DNA of 64,000 nucleotides from Yponomeuta sedellus (lineage: Eukaryota > Arthropoda > Insecta > Lepidoptera > Yponomeutidae). Positions 1 through 11,079 of the stretch are shown here, piece after piece. Under the pieces are notes generated by a model. The model saw nothing but the letters and a program-made list of their open reading frames with translations. It searched no databases and was not told the DNA's origin. The DNA lies in assembly GCA_934045075.1 (NCBI GenBank), contig OW203726.1, positions 4,907,535 to 4,971,534 on the forward strand, given 5' to 3'. The translations under genes and the position numbers were made by a program. Every line of letters starts with the position of its first letter. The first letter of the stretch is position 1.

Positions 1-338
1 ATGCTGGGGCGCGGGTCTCTTCCTGCATCGCGGGAAGGTTAGGCCACACTCCACCACGGGGGCCAAGTCCGGGTTGGTGGAGGATTGTAAGACAGTGGCG
101 GGCCTAACTGTCAGAAGTTATCAAGCCGCCCATAAGGCCTCTGACATGGCTTAACGACTGCCATTATATGACAGCCGGCACCAACGGCTTAACGTGTCTT
201 GCGAAGCAAGGAAGCGCTCGGAAAAATGCCACTAGCGGTAGTCACGGGACGCTCACCCATCCTGTATCTAACCGCGCCTATGGTTGCTTAACCATGTGAT
301 TGATTCCAATCGCTCGGTTCGCCTAGGCCACGAGCGCA
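1..338 (-). mobile_element. SINE A, 5S-rRNA-derived head, cut by the window edge
   Basis: Read on the minus strand this runs from a head resembling 5S rRNA, through a body containing GCCGGCTGTCATATAATGGC, to a tail that at other sites ends near GGGGACATACAAGGGTTGAT. The tail end is missing here because the window starts inside the element. The same family recurs about 16 more times in the window. Confidence 0.85.
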
Positions 339-545
339 TAAGTTAGTTGGCACCTGTCAACTATTCTCATCGCTTATAGAGTTTGGTAGAAATAAAATGC
401 ATGTATTTTTTTTATTAATTTACCGATTCCAAATACAGGAAACCATCAATTGGTCTGTATATTTTGCCCTTCCCTAGTTACCTGGTAGAGTTAAGGAGCG
501 ACTCGATGCTAACTAGCTACCAATGAAAAAAACATATCTGCTTTT

Positions 546-760
546 ACTTTGAGTGACTCGTTGGTTAAGCGGTATCACGTCTGATTATCGTGCCCGGAGG
601 TGGTGGGTGCCATTCCCACTGACGGTGGCCGTAAATATGTACTATTTTACAAATGACCTCAATCTGGGTGTACTTCCATGTTTGCGATGTCTTTGCCTGG
701 TTACCACAGCACAGATAAAGCTAGCTTGGGACCAGAACAAGTGATTGTATTGTGTGAAAG
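546..760 (+). mobile_element. SINE H, tRNA-like head
   Basis: The head has a D-arm-like TGGTTAAGCGGTA and a degenerate T-arm, followed by a body with CCTCAATCTGGGTGTA and CTTGGGACCAGAACAAGTGATTG. The body recurs at 49303-49405. The open frame across it has no recognisable domain. Confidence 0.55.
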
Positions 761-1105
761 ATATTTATGAAAAGTTTTAATTGTGTTCAATATCTTCTTC
801 TTCAGGCTATATTAGTGCACTGCTGGACATAGCCCTCCCCTAATGAGCGCCATAGCGACAGGTTGTGCCATCAATGGGGGGGTAATGCCCTTATGGGCAT
901 GTAAAGTATGTGTGAAAGATATTTATAAAAAGTTTTAATTGTGTTCAATATCTTCTTCTTCTTCAGGCTATATTAGTCCACTGCTGGACATACCCCTCCC
1001 CTAATGAGCGCCATAGCGACAGGTTGTGCCATCAATGGGGGGGTAATGCCCTTATGGGCATTACCCCCCCAATGATGGCACAACCTGGCGCTATGGCGCT
1101 CATTC
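750..1105. repeat. tandem duplication carrying LINE-tail copies, plus palindrome
   Basis: GTGTGAAAGATATTTAT to the GGGGGGGTAATGCCC stretch occurs twice, starting at about 752 and about 910, spaced about 155 bp. The second copy continues into its own inverted sequence: TTATGGGCATTACCCCCC and the following AATGATGGCACAACC mirror the preceding bases, so about 1003-1105 folds back on itself. Confidence 0.75.
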
Positions 1106-1190
1106 CCCACGCTGGGCATGCGGGTTGGGATCGCAGTTTGGTGGAATTGTACTGCAGGGGGCGCTGCTGCCCACCCCCCGGTTTGTGTTC
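797..1190 (-). mobile_element. SINE E copies with RTE-type 3' end
   Basis: The family is recognised by the (TTC)n-AGGCTATATTAGTCCACTGC start, which is the reverse complement of the 3' tail at 24041-24313, and by GGTTTGTG at the far end. Two tails (797-905 and about 955-1060) share one body that ends near 1190. The 3' end matches the end of an RTE-like LINE frame at 37801-38075. Confidence 0.7.
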
Positions 1191-1876
1191 AGTATGACTC
1201 TTTTTTTTTGTTAGAAAAAAGGGGGTACCTGTTGTTAATGCGTGTTTTTCGGTTTATGGTCGGTATGTGTTTTAAATAAAAAAAATTGAAACAAACTAAC
1301 CTGTAGAATTTTTCTCAGTTAAAGCAAGCCTTTCGCACTACGTTAGACTCAAAGTGTACGATAAATTCTTTCCAGTTCTAAAGTATGCGAGCTCTTTGAA
1401 TAATAAACGTGGCCCTGATAGTATGATGAAAGAAGGCTTATAGTATTTTCTCTTCACAACGGAAGTTATGGTCGCCTTCCGGTCTAAGTAACAGTATAGA
1501 ACGTAGAGGTCTCAAAGAGTTGTAACAAAATCTGGTGTGGAATGTATCGTTTACTCGTAGGTAAGTAGAGTAGCGAGGAGAGTCGAATCCAGGATAGGCA
1601 ATTAGCAATTGAGCATTAGCCTTTATATTGTGAAGCCCTCAAGCCTTTTAATACATTGCCTGTCTGTTGTTATTTATGGTGCGAAGTAAACTTTACTTAA
1701 TTAGCAGTTTGGCAAATTAGTTTTAGATTATAAACAGTTTTTGTTTGTCTGGTGTTTGTTTGAAAGTGGTAAATGAAAGTCTGATTTTAAAATATAATTA
1801 TCTTTGTTTGGAAGTTACATCCATCGGGATTAGATCGTCACTACTGTATAAGGAAATAGTTACGGGTTTTCTTTAC
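1191..1876. other. no recognisable gene or repeat
   Basis: AT-rich unique-looking sequence. The short open frame starting at 1745 shows no domain and runs into the LINE fragment that follows. Confidence 0.5.
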
Positions 1877-2103
1877 ATATACACATGCATACATCATTTC
1901 ACGCCTGTATCCCAGAGGGGTCGGCAGAAACGAGGAACTGCCCCTTGCCACGATCCTGACAGATCACCTTCGCTTCATCAACGTTTATAAGTAGTTGCAT
2001 GCACGCACGCCGGTTCCAGGTACTTTTTATCTTCCCCTTTGCTAATACATCCTCTATTTGGTCGATGTGTGTCCGCTTGGAACGTCCCTTTACACTCTCA
2101 AAA
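1877..2103 (-). pseudogene. non-LTR retrotransposon L, 3' end fragment
   Basis: In minus sense this encodes the broken C-terminal region of the same reverse-transcriptase family seen more completely at 35546-35908 and 39363-39655. The shared landmarks are the end GCCTGTATCCCAGAGGGG, the CCTGACAGATCACCTTCGCTT block and TTTGGTCGATGT. It is a 5'-truncated, mutated copy. Confidence 0.75.
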
Positions 2104-2750
2104 AAAAAAACATAGGACTTCAGTCTTCTATTCTCTTCTGAAGTTGACCAGTGCTAGTTACCTGCCAAGCTCGTCAGTTAACACAGTTAGCAAGTGGCCA
2201 GTGCTACTTGACAGTGCCACTTGACTCGTGTGAACGGGGCCGGAGAAATCGTCCTAAGAACTTGGCGGGCTTTGACGGTTCACAAAGTTAGTTTACGGAG
2301 TTGTTTCACCTACCTGGATGTTAGTTGGTCCACCTAGAAGTAATGATAGTCGGGTACCGTAGCAAATCAATTGTACATTAGCTGTACCAGCAATTTCATT
2401 TGCGTCGAATTTGGATAAAAGGTACCCTATGTTTAAATTCAGTATGTTTTAGTATTTTTTTAGCTCTGCGAATCACAGTGAAACCTGGTCGGACTCTTCC
2501 GACAAAAAGCCTAGTGATTTTGATCCGGTTAAAATTAAATAATGTGTGGTATTTACGTTTTATTTTAACAATTTCTTAATTATTCACGATAAAGGGGTTG
2601 CTTATCGCGATTATTTATTAGTATGTTTTAAAACTATATTCCGATCCCCTGGCACGCAAAGAGAACTAGATATGAATTCAATTTGTTAAATGCCGTTATC
2701 ACAAAGTTCATAAGTCAAGCTGGACATGACATAACAAACTAGTGTCGTAA
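2104..2750. other. unassigned AT-rich sequence with one recurring motif
   Basis: No gene is visible. CCTGGTCGGACTCTTCCGAC lies at about 2485-2506; close variants occur near 6538 (minus), 10425 and 39752 (minus), so this is part of a dispersed repeat whose limits I could not define. Confidence 0.45.
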
Positions 2751-2840
2751 CCTGTGCTACGCCGTGGTACGTGCTACGAATTCTTAGAAGTGCTACGCGC
2801 TACGCGGCGTAGCGGAACGTTTGACTGCTACGAACTTTTA

Positions 2841-3110
2841 TTTTGCCCCCTACGAAAATGTTCACGATACGGTCATTCACAAAAATACAATCACGTTTTT
2901 GTTCAAAATATTTTTATTTTGGCTGTTCTTTGTCTTTGGCTGATTGGAATTTAGTACGCTTTTGGCCCCTTGGCATGGTACGTGCTTTGGGTAGGTATTA
3001 TTTTACCGTCTACGAAAATGTTGAAGATACGGTCATTTATTTGTTCAGAATATTTTTATTTTGGCTGTTTATTGTTTGTTCGATTGGATTTAGTATGCTA
3101 TTCACCCCCC
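2841..3110. repeat. diverged tandem duplication
   Basis: Two copies share CTACGAAAATGTT, ATACGGTCATT and ATATTTTTATTTTGGCTGTT in the same order, one beginning at about 2848 and the other at about 3008. They are roughly 160 bp apart and clearly diverged. The two overlapping open frames here fall in this duplication and show no domain. Confidence 0.65.
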
Positions 3111-3204
3111 GCGGCACAATTCTGAGACAAACGTTTCGATTGCGCAATTGCCTCGCGCTATCTTGTTTTATGCACTTAATTAAAGTAATTCGACATAATA
3201 ATAA

Positions 3205-3440
3205 TAATAAATATTCATGGACACATTTCTCATTGGCCCCATCATGCTAAGTACAACTAAATGACCTGTGTTATAGGTGCTAACTCGACGACAGATTTAA
3301 TACAATAAATACATAGATAACATTGAAGACCCGAGACAAATCAGACAAGTTCGCTTCCTAGTTTGACCCGGCCGGGGATCGAACCCGAGACCTTCGGTTT
3401 TACAGTCAGCGGGCCCAACCGCTGCGCCACCGACACATGT
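3205..3440 (-). mobile_element. SINE F, tRNA-derived
   Basis: The right end is an antisense tRNA-like head with T-arm GGGATCGAACCCGAGA and a D-arm-like GCGGTTGGGC. The body runs through GACTTGTGTTATAGGTGC-type sequence to a TAA-rich tail at 3205. Two other copies are at 3863-4105 and 24395-24648. Confidence 0.8.
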
Positions 3441-3862
3441 CTGATTTTCCATCTAAACTGTATGCACCAATCACCTTGACTAGAGGTTATGAACGCAAGC
3501 ATACCTGCTAGTAAGTTAGCTTGGACAGACCGTAAGTACTATGGCTTACTATAGTTGTATTTTGCGACATGTATTGTGCAACTCGAGGAAAAAGTACAAG
3601 GACTTTATCCTCCAATATCTAGTTCTGGAAAACCATTTGGCACTAAGCCAGTGGCAGTCCCGACGTCTGGCCTAGGCTAGGACTATAGATCTTCACCATA
3701 ATTTTCTGGTCGAGACGCTAATGGATTGCGTGCTTTGTAAATATGGATGAGTAATGTGCCTTCTATAAAAGTTGCTGGATAAATCATCTGCTAAGATCCT
3801 TTTTTAGTCTTTAGTAGTTTGACCTCTAGATTTTTTTAGAGATTTTCATCGAAAACTCACTA

Positions 3863-4105
3863 TTGACGGCCTCGGTGGCGCAGCGGTTTGGCACGCTGCT
3901 GTAAAACCGAAGGTCTCGGGTTCGATCCCTGGCCGGGTCAAACTAGGAAACGAACTTTTCTAGTTGGTCTCGCGTCTTGTATGCTATCTTTATATTTATT
4001 GTATTAATACTATCGTCTAGTTAGCACCTATAACACAAGTCATTTAGTTGTACTAAGTATAGGGCTGACGAGATCTGTGTAATATGTCCATGAATATTTA
4101 TTTAT
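3863..4105 (+). mobile_element. SINE F, tRNA-derived
   Basis: The tRNA-like head GGCCTCGGTGGCGCAGCGG has a B box (GGGTTCGATCCC) near 3918-3930. The body contains CATTTAGTTGTACTAAGTAT and ends at the ATTTATTTATT tail. It lies about 420 bp from an opposite-strand copy at 3205-3440. Confidence 0.8.
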
Positions 4106-4934
4106 TCTGTAATATCTCAATCTCTAAAGTGATACTCACTTGGTGGTTACTTAATTTAGCGATTTCTTAGATTTATGAAATCATGGCTCTTGTATTCTGG
4201 TTGTGCAATAAAGTGTTCTCTATCTATCTATCTATAGGTACTGTTTAGCGTTAAATGAACGAACATTTTTTTAAATAAGCAGGATGTAAAGCTAACGCGT
4301 GTTTATTTTCTTTTTAGGTAAGTGCCTTATATCTACCTACACACCTTGGGACTAATTGGCTTAGTCATGGACAATCGTAAGTAGCGTAGCATACCTGAAA
4401 CAAAACAAAAGAATTATTAGTATCAAATCGACACGCTGAGAGAAGAATATTAAATTGTACACTAATACGCGTAGATTAGCTACGAAGTCTGTATTAGGTT
4501 CTACAACAATATTTCTCTAGAGACTATATTGGAGTTACGTCCGTCAAGGTTTAAAACATGTATTAAGCCTACTATTAGAGTAAAGATTATTTAGTAGACA
4601 AAGACGTCTTGTATTGAAATAAAGTTAACGGAGTTGTGTCTCGTTCTCAACACATTAAAGCCAATAACTTGAAGTTGAAAACTCTGTTATTTAAGTTAAA
4701 ACGTTGTGATGTTGTATAACTTTTAATAAATACCTAATAAAGCTGGGACGGCTTCAACTTTGTGCTTTATTTATAGCATGTTTTATTTATAATAAAAACT
4801 GACAACTGGATAAAACAGAATAAGCAGGTAAAATTAGTCCGGTCTAGTCAATATGTAAAGTAGTAATGCTAAAAATTAGAGAAATCTCAAAAATGGGTGA
4901 TGTAATTTTAAATTTTTGAAAATAATAGACAGAA
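4106..4934. other. unassigned AT-rich sequence
   Basis: No gene is visible. At about 4195-4240 there is a LINE-tail-like GTGCAATAAAG followed by (CTAT)n. Confidence 0.4.
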
Positions 4935-5215
4935 TTAAAGAGCGGTGGTAGTGGAGCGGTGTAGAACTCTGGCTTCTCAATCGGGAGGTCGTGGGTTCGA
5001 ACCCCGGCATGTACCAATGACTTTGTTTACTAAGTTATGTACATTTGTGAAATTATAGTACCAATACTACTCGCTGACGGTGAAGGAAAACATCGTAAGG
5101 AAACCCTAGTGTCTGTGGTGTTAGCGTACCTCAGCGCTTGCTACGTACAATGGCCCAACTATGAGGCTAAGTGCGGAAATCTCAGGTCTAACTAACTAGA
5201 CAGAATTAAATAAAT
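4935..5215 (+). mobile_element. SINE C, tRNA-derived
   Basis: The tRNA-like head has B box GGGTTCGAACCCC (about 4994-5006). It is followed by ATGTACCAATGACTTTGTTT, then GTGAAGGAAAACATCGTAAGG, and a tail CGGAAATCTCAGGTCTAACTAA. The head/GGAAAACATCGTGAGGAAAC combination is typical of lepidopteran SINEs. Confidence 0.8.
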
Positions 5216-5261
5216 ATAAAAAAATGGTGTAAAGAGGTTTGCACCGTTACAATGTGTTTTG

Positions 5262-5425
5262 AAAAGAATAGGCCAGCCGGCCTACAGGATGGTAGGCGCT
5301 AGGCACGCCCACACCATCTAAAACAACGTCTAAGACACTTGCGGCGTCAAGGTTCGTCAAGTATTTTGAGTGAACAATGCCACTGGGTGCTGCATAAATA
5401 ATCTCATTACGTAAATGCCGAGGCC
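5262..5425 (+). repeat. repeat J (downstream partner of SINE C)
   Basis: GGATGGTAGGCGCTAGGCACG to GCCACTGGGTGCTGCATAAAT and TCATTACGTAAATGC match 58105-58305 and, in fold-back form, 47266-47540. Here and at 57926-58305 it follows SINE C in the same orientation, so the two may be parts of one longer element. Confidence 0.6.
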
Positions 5426-5682
5426 AGTGTTAATGTTAGGCCCTAGCATTCCACTCTGATTTACTAGCTCTACCCAACAGCATGATTCACGGGATTCCTA
5501 GAATATATTTATTCTGCTCCGCACCGGTACATGAAAGAATTCACCCCCGTTGTTATTCCCGCGAGGAGTGCGTGTAAATACAACCGACAATGGTTGGCGC
5601 AGCGGTTAAAATTATGCCAAAGTCACGAGAGTAAACGTGTTTTGCATTTCTGGTTTTTTAGTAACTTTTAAAAGGTGAACTG

Positions 5683-6022
5683 GCGCTGGCGGCTCAAAAG
5701 CGAGAGACCCAGATTCGATTCCCAGTGCGGGCATGTACCAATGACTTTGTTTTCTAAGTTATGTACATTTGTATTTCTTAACGATTCGCGATACTCATAC
5801 ATAGCTATGTATTAAACGGGTCTTATCGCGACGTTACGTTAACGTCATTACGTTTTATCTAATAAATAATCGCGATTTGACCCGTTTAATATATAATTAC
5901 GTACATTTGTAAAGGTATAGTAGTAATACCACTCGATAAATGAAGGAAAACATCGTGGGGAAACCTGAGTGTCTGCGGAGTTCAAATGTGCGCACGCGTG
6001 ATTAAGCCCATCCTCTCTCTGA
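5683..6022 (+). mobile_element. SINE C copy interrupted by retroposon D
   Basis: The head (GAGAGACCCAGATTCGATTCC, then GCATGTACCAATGACTTTG) stops at 5773 and the body resumes at 5901 with TAGTAATACCACTCGATAAA and GAAGGAAAACATCGTGGGG. The gap is filled by element D flanked by an 11-bp duplication of the SINE sequence, so the SINE is older. Confidence 0.8.
5774..5900 (-). mobile_element. retroposon D inserted in SINE C
   Basis: An 11-bp target duplication GTACATTTGTA flanks it (5763-5773 and 5901-5911). The 3' end (left, antisense) is GTATTTCTTAACGATTCGCG; the interior holds AAACGGGTC and its inverted partner GACCCGTTT. The variable start, fixed end and non-fixed duplication length indicate target-primed retroposition. 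Confidence 0.8.
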
Positions 6023-6966
6023 GAGAAGGTGCCCTGCAGTGGGTCGTTTGTAGGCAACATAAAAATAGTTAAACTACTGAAATGAAGATTTAAGGTCGTA
6101 GCTCGAGAATGAAATGTGAAAACAATTCTTAAGTGTGAAGATTCAATTCTTGAAGATGTCCTGAATCACACCGTAGTTATGATCATAATACGTGTAAATG
6201 GGAGGCGAGGAAAATGGGAACAAACTCACAAACTTCGTGTTCGGTTCCAAGTTTTTAACTAGCACTGCGAGTGTTAAACTTAATTCCTCGACACTTTGGA
6301 AGTGGGTAAAGTGTCGAGACGGAACTAGCGTGCATTGTGGAAGCAGGCGACTCCCTGGAACCGTCGGACTGGGAAGCCGTCGATTCTCTAAGATGCTATG
6401 AAAACATATTTTTCCACGAAACGCTCAAAATCAACCTTAAGTACACTTTTGCCTGTTAACATTTTATATAGAGCGTCAGGCATTGTGCTACAGATTGAGA
6501 TGATGCGAATCATATGGGTGTATGTAGTTAAAATGTTTTGTCGGAAGAGTCAGACCAGGGACCCGATTCTCGCCCATGCGAATTGAAAGCGTATACGCAA
6601 AATTTTCGAAGGCTTAGACATTTGTCGCATAAAAATATGGTATGATAACTCGACCGAGTATTTAGACACTTGAGATTTCGAACCTCTTTACAACACTTGT
6701 ATTACGTACAGGCAGCAACAGCACACATAGCACGGGTTAGTGCATTCTTCTTCTTCATAGTAAATATAAGCACATTAATTGTAAAATTTTGACGTTTTAG
6801 CGTCACAATACGCGCGACTCGTAACATCGGACCAGCGCTCGGAGATCGCGCGTGCGCTGCGGCTACTCTGTACCCTGCTCGCTGAAGCACCAGAGTGTGA
6901 TGTGTTTGCGGATGGGATTGAAAGTGTGGTGAAGGCATGTAAGAGAATGCTAAAAGATGTATGACA
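6023..6966. other. no recognisable gene
   Basis: The open frames here (for example 6198-6401 and 6702-6938 on the minus strand) show no domain. A SINE B tail scrap (TAGCACGGGTTAGTGCATT) is at about 6728-6748, and an antisense copy of the CTGGTCGGACTCTTCCGAC motif is near 6539. Confidence 0.45.
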
Positions 6967-7143
6967 TGTAGTCGTCGTCAGGCTATACTAGTCCACTGCT
7001 TGGACATAGCCCTACCCCAAAGAGCGCCACGTTGTGCTATCAATGACCATAATCCCTACGCTGGGCATGCGGGTTGGGGATGGCAGCTCGGTGGAATTGT
7101 ACTGCAGGGGCCGCTGGCTGCTGCCCACTCCCCGGTTTGTGAC
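6967..7143 (-). mobile_element. SINE E fragment with RTE-type 3' end
   Basis: It starts with the antisense 3' end AGGCTATACTAGTCCACTGC and ends at CCCCGGTTTGTGAC. Between them are CCCTACGCTGGGCATGCGGG and GTGGAATTGTACTGCAGGGG, shared with 24041-24313 and 51737-52008. Confidence 0.8.
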
Positions 7144-7314
7144 AGGTAGTGCTCTGATATAATATTGAAACGCTTTGGTGTAATTTTACTGTTATGTTAC
7201 AATATTCATGTAAATAAATAAATAATCGTACTACCCGGGCTGGTCTCTACCTAACCTACCGATATAAAGGCGTGAATTTTCTTTAGGTATTGTAAACGCT
7301 TGCGGATCGTTCAT

Positions 7315-7565
7315 CCATCGAGTGGTGGGAGCGGAGCGGTAGAACACCGGCTTCGCAAACGGGAGGTCGTGCGTTCGAATCTCGACATGTAACAATGACT
7401 TTCTAAGTTATGTAAATTTGTGAATTTATTGTAATACACTCGCTAACTGTGAAGGAAAACATAGTGAGAAAACCTTAGTGTCTGAAGTGTTAACATATCT
7501 CAGCGCTTGCTACGTACAAATGACTCAACTATAAAGCTAAGTGCGGAAATCACAGGTCTAACTAA
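7315..7565 (+). mobile_element. SINE C, tRNA-derived
   Basis: tRNA-like head GGAGCGGAGCGGTAGAACAC with a mutated B box (GCGTTCGAATCTC), then ATGTAACAATGACTTTCTAAG, GTGAAGGAAAACATAGTGAG and the AAATCACAGGTCTAACTAAG tail. Confidence 0.8.
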
Positions 7566-7854
7566 GTAGAATCCACCACACAAAGAAACACCAGCTTTTC
7601 TTTAAAAAATCCATGTCCAAAAGCGTTTGAGTCTGTAATATGTCTCCATCAAGCATAATGGCCGCTGACGCCAATATTTGCCCCAACCGTGGCGCCGCTT
7701 GCTCTCACAGTTTGTCGCGGGCCGGGTTGTTTGCGTCGGGAAATAGGCATCCCTTTGCTAGGCTACGACTCTATTGACGGATCTATAACCTTTGGAGGGA
7801 ACCGTGCGAGATTTGTGTGTAAGATGAGACGAGGGTAGTGTTTACACTTACTTT

Positions 7855-7975
7855 ATGGCACACATACCTAATTTATGTACATAAAACACGAAAGGAACAA
7901 GTCTGTACATGGCGAGTTTATTTCGGCACATATCTCCCCCGGCGAACCCTTGATGGGATACGATAAGTGTACAAT
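7855..7975 (-). repeat. LINE-type tail K
   Basis: Matches the dispersed K tail: a pole of TTTATG..CACA, then GTACATGGCGAGTTTATTTC, then a diverged TTCCAGCAAACC-like end. In sense orientation the family ends in GTGCAATAAAG followed by TA-rich simple sequence. Confidence 0.45.
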
Positions 7976-8026
7976 AATTATTTTTATTCTAATCTAATCT
8001 TAGATCTAACATCACAGATCTTTTTT

Positions 8027-8140
8027 AAAAACCTATTTAGAGGCAAAAAATTCCACCCATGCCGGGATTCGAACCCGCGACCTCTGGCTATTCGTGCCAT
8101 TGTCCTTAGCACGGGTTAGTGCAATAAAAATAATATAATC
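8027..8140 (-). mobile_element. SINE B, truncated
   Basis: Antisense CCTATTTAGAGGC, CCCATGCCGGGATTCGAACC (T-arm) and GACCTCTGGCTATTCGTGCC are followed directly by the family's tail piece TTGTCCTTAGCACGGGTTAG in the opposite sense. The tRNA 5' half is missing and the two ends of the SINE are joined in inverted order. Confidence 0.75.
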
Positions 8141-9048
8141 ATAGATCTTAATAACTGCGCTAGCAATTTTTAGAACCGAGAGTCTTCAAACTAGGGTTAA
8201 TAAATAGCCTATGATATTATTCAATTTCCGCGGCCGTTTTTAGCAACATGCAAAAGTTGTAGGCCTAGGCCTAGGCCCTAGGGTCTAGGCTGTTAATTCT
8301 AAAAAAAATACTCAATAAGTGCCGGTTTCTGAGTTGAGGATTTCACTACGTAAATACTTAAGTAACATTCTGTCACGCTCTTTTCTGTGAAATTTTAGGA
8401 GACAGCACTAAAGTTAACTATTTACTTAGCGAAATTATCAATTCAGAAACTGGTCAGAAACAGTTTTCACAACTGCTCATAATGCAATTTATTCGCGTTG
8501 TCTGAAAAAAGGCCGCGCCTGTCGAGAATTGTGTTTACGATAAAGCCATAGAGCAATTTTCGAGTAATGTCATTTAATCACATTTTAAATTTTATAACAG
8601 GATTGTTGGCTATTAATAGCTTTTCTACATAGATACCTTAACTTTGTAAGCTAGTTTTAAAAGTATATTTTAGTTGTCACAAAACCGTCTTTTAAATAAC
8701 AAAGATATTTTTTTGAACATGCTTACTAATGAAATTGAAAAGTTAGTGGCCACATTTTATGTCACACATAAGATTAGTTGAGTTTACCAACTGTGATTGA
8801 TGATCTGTGTGACTTTTCTCCTCTGGGGTGGATACAAGAAATGGATTGAGATAAAAGATAAAATAAAATTTCTTAGAAACTTCCGTAGCCAAGAACGTAA
8901 AGTTGTCCTATTGTTAAAAGTAATTGATTGCTAAATATTGGAAGATCCTTCTTTGATCTAATTTTCTCGTCTGGTAGGCGACGAAAGTAAAATAAGGGCG
9001 TCAGTATTCTCGGGTCACATTTATAACATTGATTAAATTTAGATGTAC
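8141..9048. other. no recognisable gene or repeat
   Basis: AT-rich. A short palindromic run AGGCCTAGGCCTAGGCCCTAGG is centred near 8270. No domain was seen in the open frame at 8873-9076. Confidence 0.4.
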
Positions 9049-9050
9049 AA

Positions 9051-9795
9051 TAGTTATTTGTTATACAAGAGTGCAAAGTTGCTTTTTAACCGCGTGTTCA
9101 ATTTTGATGACCGAGCAAGCGAAGGATTCAAAATTAGAATCCTGAGCGTTAGCGAGGGAATCAAAAGAGCACGAGGTGAAAAATCTTTGCACTCGAGTGC
9201 AACACGTAACTTTTCATTCCACCTCAGCGAGGAAATGACTAAATGCAAAAAAAAAACGTTTACAATCACAAGATAGGTACACTTTTTTAATTCACAAACT
9301 TAGTGCACACGATGTTCTAAATTCAATTTACTTTATCCTCTAGAGAATAAAAACGGCTTTGCCACTCAGATATTGAAGATTAAAAATACTCTTTCCGAGA
9401 TGGTGGGATGAAATAGTTATTTGTTATACAAGAGTGCAAAGTTGCTTTTTAACCGCGTGTTCAATTTTGATGACTGAGCAAGCGAAGGATTCTAAAACTC
9501 GCTGCGCTCGTGATTCAAAATTAGAATCCTGAGCGTTAGCGAGGGAATCAAAAGAGGTGAAAAATCTTTGCACTCGAGTGCAACACGTAACTTTTCATTC
9601 CACCTCAGTGAGGAAATGACTAAATGCAAAAAAAAACTTTTACAATCACAAGATAGGTACACTTTTTTAATTCACAAACTTAGTGCACACGATGTTCTAA
9701 ATTCAATTTACTTTATCCTCTAGAGAATAAAAACGGCTTTTCCACTCAGATATTGAAGATTAAAAATACTCTTTCCGAGATGGTGGGATGAAAAA
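9051..9795. repeat. two-copy tandem duplication, about 363 bp unit
   Basis: The copy starting TAGTTATTTGTTATACAAGA at 9051 recurs at 9414 (offset 363) and runs to GGTGGGATGAAA in both. Near-identity apart from an extra stretch (CTAAAACTCGCTGCGCTCGT) in copy two and a short missing run near AAAGAGGTGAAAAA indicates a recent duplication. The open frames on both strands are not preserved equally between the copies, so coding function is unlikely. Confidence 0.85.
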
Positions 9796-10535
9796 GTATT
9801 TTTTAATACAGTTGCTCAAAAAGTGGCGTATTGCAGAGACGTATAGCGTGCGGGATGTGCGCTATTACACACTCGTGCTTTTTTTTACCTTTCCCGCACT
9901 TGTGCGTTCTCTTTCCCAACTGTCAAAATAATGTCTATAAAAAAGAAAAGCCAACCATGAAGTTTTTACAAAAAAAAATCATAGATGTTTTTATGATTCA
10001 TGCAAATACGTATATTTCTAAAAAGAAGCTATCAATTTGTTTCAATATCAGATTTAATGATTTGATTGAATGAGTTAGGTTAGGTTTCATTTCATCTCAT
10101 TAAATTTCATTTTCATTTCATATCAATAAAAACATCCTACTGAAGACTGGCTGTATGGGCATAGTTCCCTTTGCCTACCAGAATGGGTGAAGAAAAAAAA
10201 TCTCTGCTTATATTTTTTTACGGTTGGCGCCTTTTTCCAAATAATTTTTCTTTATTAAATTGCTAATTTTTTTCGCAACTGTATTAAAAATAGTCGTTCA
10301 GTACACGTGCGGAACCGTCATTGCAACTTGTTCCGACTGTCAACCCTCGCCTTACTTGGCAAACCATTTCAAACAAATAGTTCATACATAACTCACTTCT
10401 TTGAAATACGTTCATACAATCATAACCTGGTCGGACTCTTCCGATATAACAACACCCGTAAGTAGATCCGGACTAAAAGTCTACAGTGTGTTGTGCTTAC
10501 GAAAGTTTTAGTTCAAAAATACGTTCATACATTTT
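9796..10535. other. no recognisable gene
   Basis: The open frame starting at 9831 shows no domain. CATAACCTGGTCGGACTCTT at about 10421-10440 is one of four copies of a dispersed motif. Confidence 0.4.
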
Positions 10536-10645
10536 TTTTAGGGTTCCGTACCTCGAAAGAAAAAACGGAACCCTTGTAGGATCACTTTGTGGTCGCTCTG
10601 TCCGTCCGTCTGTGTGTCAAGGCCTTGTATCTCGAAAACGCGTGA
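10536..10645 (+). repeat. hairpin repeat AGGGTTCCGTACC...CGGAACCC
   Basis: AGGGTTCCGTACCTCG is followed after a short loop by its near inverse ACGGAACCCT, then TAGGATCACTTTGTGGTCG and a GTCCGTCCGTCTGTGTGTC run. This motif is, to my knowledge, very common in lepidopteran genomes. A diverged copy is at about 20766-20820. Confidence 0.65.
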
Positions 10646-11079
10646 ATTTGTCGAGTTGAAATCAGAACCGTATACTCAGACCTTCCGTCCCTCGAAGTTG
10701 TGAAAATATCAATATTTATTTCGTATATATTTCGACACTCAAGGGAAACAAAATTAATTCAGGTACTTTTCAATGATCTAGAACTATGAAAGTCGGCAAG
10801 TAATATCTCGTCTTATGTACCTACGTACAAATTTGTACGGAACCGAAGTATAAAAGTCCAAATGCATAGACGCCCTTATCGTTATCGATCAGGCTCTGGA
10901 AAATTGCGAAGGCTTCGAAGGCTCTTTTGTGTAATTGAAGCGTTTCACTGTTTAAATATTGCGAGAAGTGCTTTCAAATGTTTAACAAAGGAATATTCTT
11001 TTTTATTCTAAATTTGTTCTGGGATTAGTGATTGTTAAAAGTGCTATGATTTTGTACCTACGATTGAACGATCAATAAT
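10646..11079. other. no recognisable gene or repeat
   Basis: Nothing supported was seen. Confidence 0.4.

Noticed and set aside
2843..3250. 135-codon open frame as a host gene
   Set aside because: It spans a diverged tandem duplication and a SINE F tail, overlaps another frame in the same duplication, and shows no domain.
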